Of a stretch of DNA of 15,339 nt, positions 14,569 through 15,339 are shown piece after piece. A program made the translations under genes and the position numbers. Below the pieces are notes generated by a model, which saw only the letters and a list, made by a program, of their open reading frames with translations, was not told where the DNA came from and searched no databases. Numbering within the stretch: the stretch's first letter is position 1; every line of letters begins with the position of its first letter. Source of the stretch: Clostridia bacterium (GTDB lineage: Bacteria; Bacillota; Clostridia; Peptostreptococcales; Anaerovoracaceae). Location: the NCBI GenBank assembly GCA_024403005.1, contig JAKSSQ010000018.1:1-15339 (forward strand), read 5' to 3'.

Positions 14569-15182
14569 TAAGGTATACTACCGTTGCAAAAGAAGCTCAC
14601 GCAGAGCAGACCATAGACAGATCCAGATTTATTGCGCACATTGCCCCTGTTCACAGCAAAGACGAGGCCGATGCGTTCATTAAATCTATTAAGCTGCAGT
14701 ATAAAGACGCAACTCACAATGTGCCTGCTTTTATCGTAGGCGAAAAGGGTGAACTCAAATGGGCTTCCGACGATGGTGAACCGCAGGGCACCTCCGGTCC
14801 GCCCATGCTTCAGATGCTGGAAAGGGAAGGCCTTACTAATTTAGTATGCGTTGTAACCAGATATTACGGCGGAATAAAACTGGGTACAGGCGGTCTGGTG
14901 CGCGCTTATACCACTTCTGCAAAGCTTGCTTTAGAGGCTGCAGGGCTTCACGAAGTTAAGGATGTACACCTCATGAAGGTTAGAATTCCATACACTGCGC
15001 TGGGTAAGCTGCAGAACCTGGAGAAGAGTGAACCTTTCGAAATAAAAAATATTGAATATTCTGACGTAGTAAGGGTTGACATTTCGATGGATCCTGTGTA
15101 TACTAGCAAAGTCGAATCCGTTATGGCGGACTTGACCGGAGGAACTGCCGTTATTGAAAACGAAGAAGATAAAATAATTTAA
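14565..15182 (+). CDS. yigZ: YigZ/IMPACT-family protein
   Basis: A 205-aa protein matching the usual ~200-aa bacterial YigZ. The N-terminal UPF0029/IMPACT domain (about 1-125) carries the family motifs RFIAHIAPV, WASDDGEPQGTSGPPML and VTRYYGGIKLGTGGLVRAY. The C-terminal ~70 residues form the ferredoxin-like DUF1949 domain. The biochemical role in bacteria is not established; the eukaryotic relative IMPACT regulates the GCN2 translation-stress kinase, and proximity to hflX fits a link to ribosome stress, though that is only contextual. The ATG overlaps the hflX TGA by four bases (ATGA). No convincing terminator follows: the tRNA promoter begins 20 bases after the stop. Confidence 0.95.
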   Translation: MIRYTTVAKEAHAEQTIDRSRFIAHIAPVHSKDEADAFIKSIKLQYKDATHNVPAFIVGEKGELKWASDDGEPQGTSGPPMLQMLEREGLTNLVCVVTRYYGGIKLGTGGLVRAYTTSAKLALEAAGLHEVKDVHLMKVRIPYTALGKLQNLEKSEPFEIKNIEYSDVVRVDISMDPVYTSKVESVMADLTGGTAVIENEEDKII

Positions 15183-15201
15183 AAAATCTTCAAAAAAGTA
15201 G

Positions 15202-15230
15202 TTGACAAGAACGAAGTTAATCTGTATAAT
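15202..15230 (+). promoter_or_regulatory. Consensus sigma-A promoter for the tRNA-Val transcript
   Basis: Perfect TTGACA (15202-15207), an optimal 17-nt spacer and perfect TATAAT (15225-15230). The start site should be near 15237, giving a ~37-nt leader before the tRNA. The leader holds a perfect 12-bp palindrome TTAACGCGTTAA (15242-15253), flanked by GTGTT (15239-15243) and its complement AACAC (15260-15264), so it can fold before 5'-end processing. Confidence 0.93.
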
Positions 15231-15273
15231 CTATAACTGTGTTAACGCGTTAAGCGCTGAACACAAATCGCGT

Positions 15274-15339
15274 GGGAGTTTAGCTCAGCTGGGAGAGCAT
15301 CTGCCTTACAAGCAGGAGGTCACAGGTTCGAGCCCTGTA
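15274..15339 (+). tRNA. tRNA-Val(UAC), 3' end cut by window edge
   Basis: The cloverleaf is recognisable: 5' acceptor GGGAGTT (15274-15280), D arm GCTC...GAGC, anticodon stem TCTGC/GCAGG around loop CTTACAA with anticodon TAC (15307-15309), variable AGGTC, and T arm ACAGG-TTCGAGC-CCTGT. The D arm and anticodon loop closely resemble E. coli tRNA-Val(UAC). It reads GUA and, with wobble modification, other valine codons. The window stops after the first base of the 3' acceptor strand, so about six acceptor bases, the discriminator and any encoded CCA are not seen. More tRNA genes may follow in the same transcript. Confidence 0.96.

Overview
The window looks like chromosomal core sequence from a low-to-mid GC Gram-positive anaerobe, most likely class Clostridia (Bacillota). 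This is inferred from three things: the Firmicutes-type comM-dprA-topA-hslV-hslU order, strong AGGAGG-like ribosome binding sites with sigma-A-type promoters, and a secreted helical protein paired with an MMPL exporter, as seen in clostridia. The genus cannot be fixed from the sequence.

Left part (1-6192). The 3' end of a YbaK-type Cys-tRNA(Pro) deacylase gene runs convergently into two tandem minus-strand TetR-family regulators. The second regulator is divergent from a two-gene plus-strand unit: a large Sec-secreted, coiled-coil-rich protein (838 aa) and a 697-aa MMPL/RND-type exporter. A perfect 22-bp palindrome (1386-1407) in the divergent gap is a very likely TetR operator. The unit ends in a strong intrinsic terminator (6164-6192). 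Together these genes look like a self-regulated cell-envelope or lipid/drug export module.

Spacer (6193-6370). This non-coding stretch holds a compact repeat element: two tandem 37-nt units (35/37 identical) enclosed by near-perfect 19-nt inverted arms. It resembles a REP or MITE insertion.

Right part (6371-15182). comM (yifB) and dprA act on incoming single-stranded DNA during transformation. topA has its own promoter. hslV and hslU form a two-component protease, followed by hflX (ribosome-splitting GTPase) and yigZ (IMPACT family). hslU, hflX and yigZ overlap by ATGA junctions and are probably translationally coupled. hslU carries an in-frame TGA at codon 73, just after the Walker A motif, where homologues have arginine. 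As read, it is broken.

Right edge. A textbook promoter (TTGACA, 17 nt, TATAAT) drives a tRNA-Val(UAC) gene that is cut by the window end.

The points most worth checking are the hslU nonsense codon, the two-TetR/operator/secreted-protein/MMPL module with a duplicated segment in the secreted protein, and the repeat element upstream of comM. No mobile gene, CRISPR array or defence system was seen.
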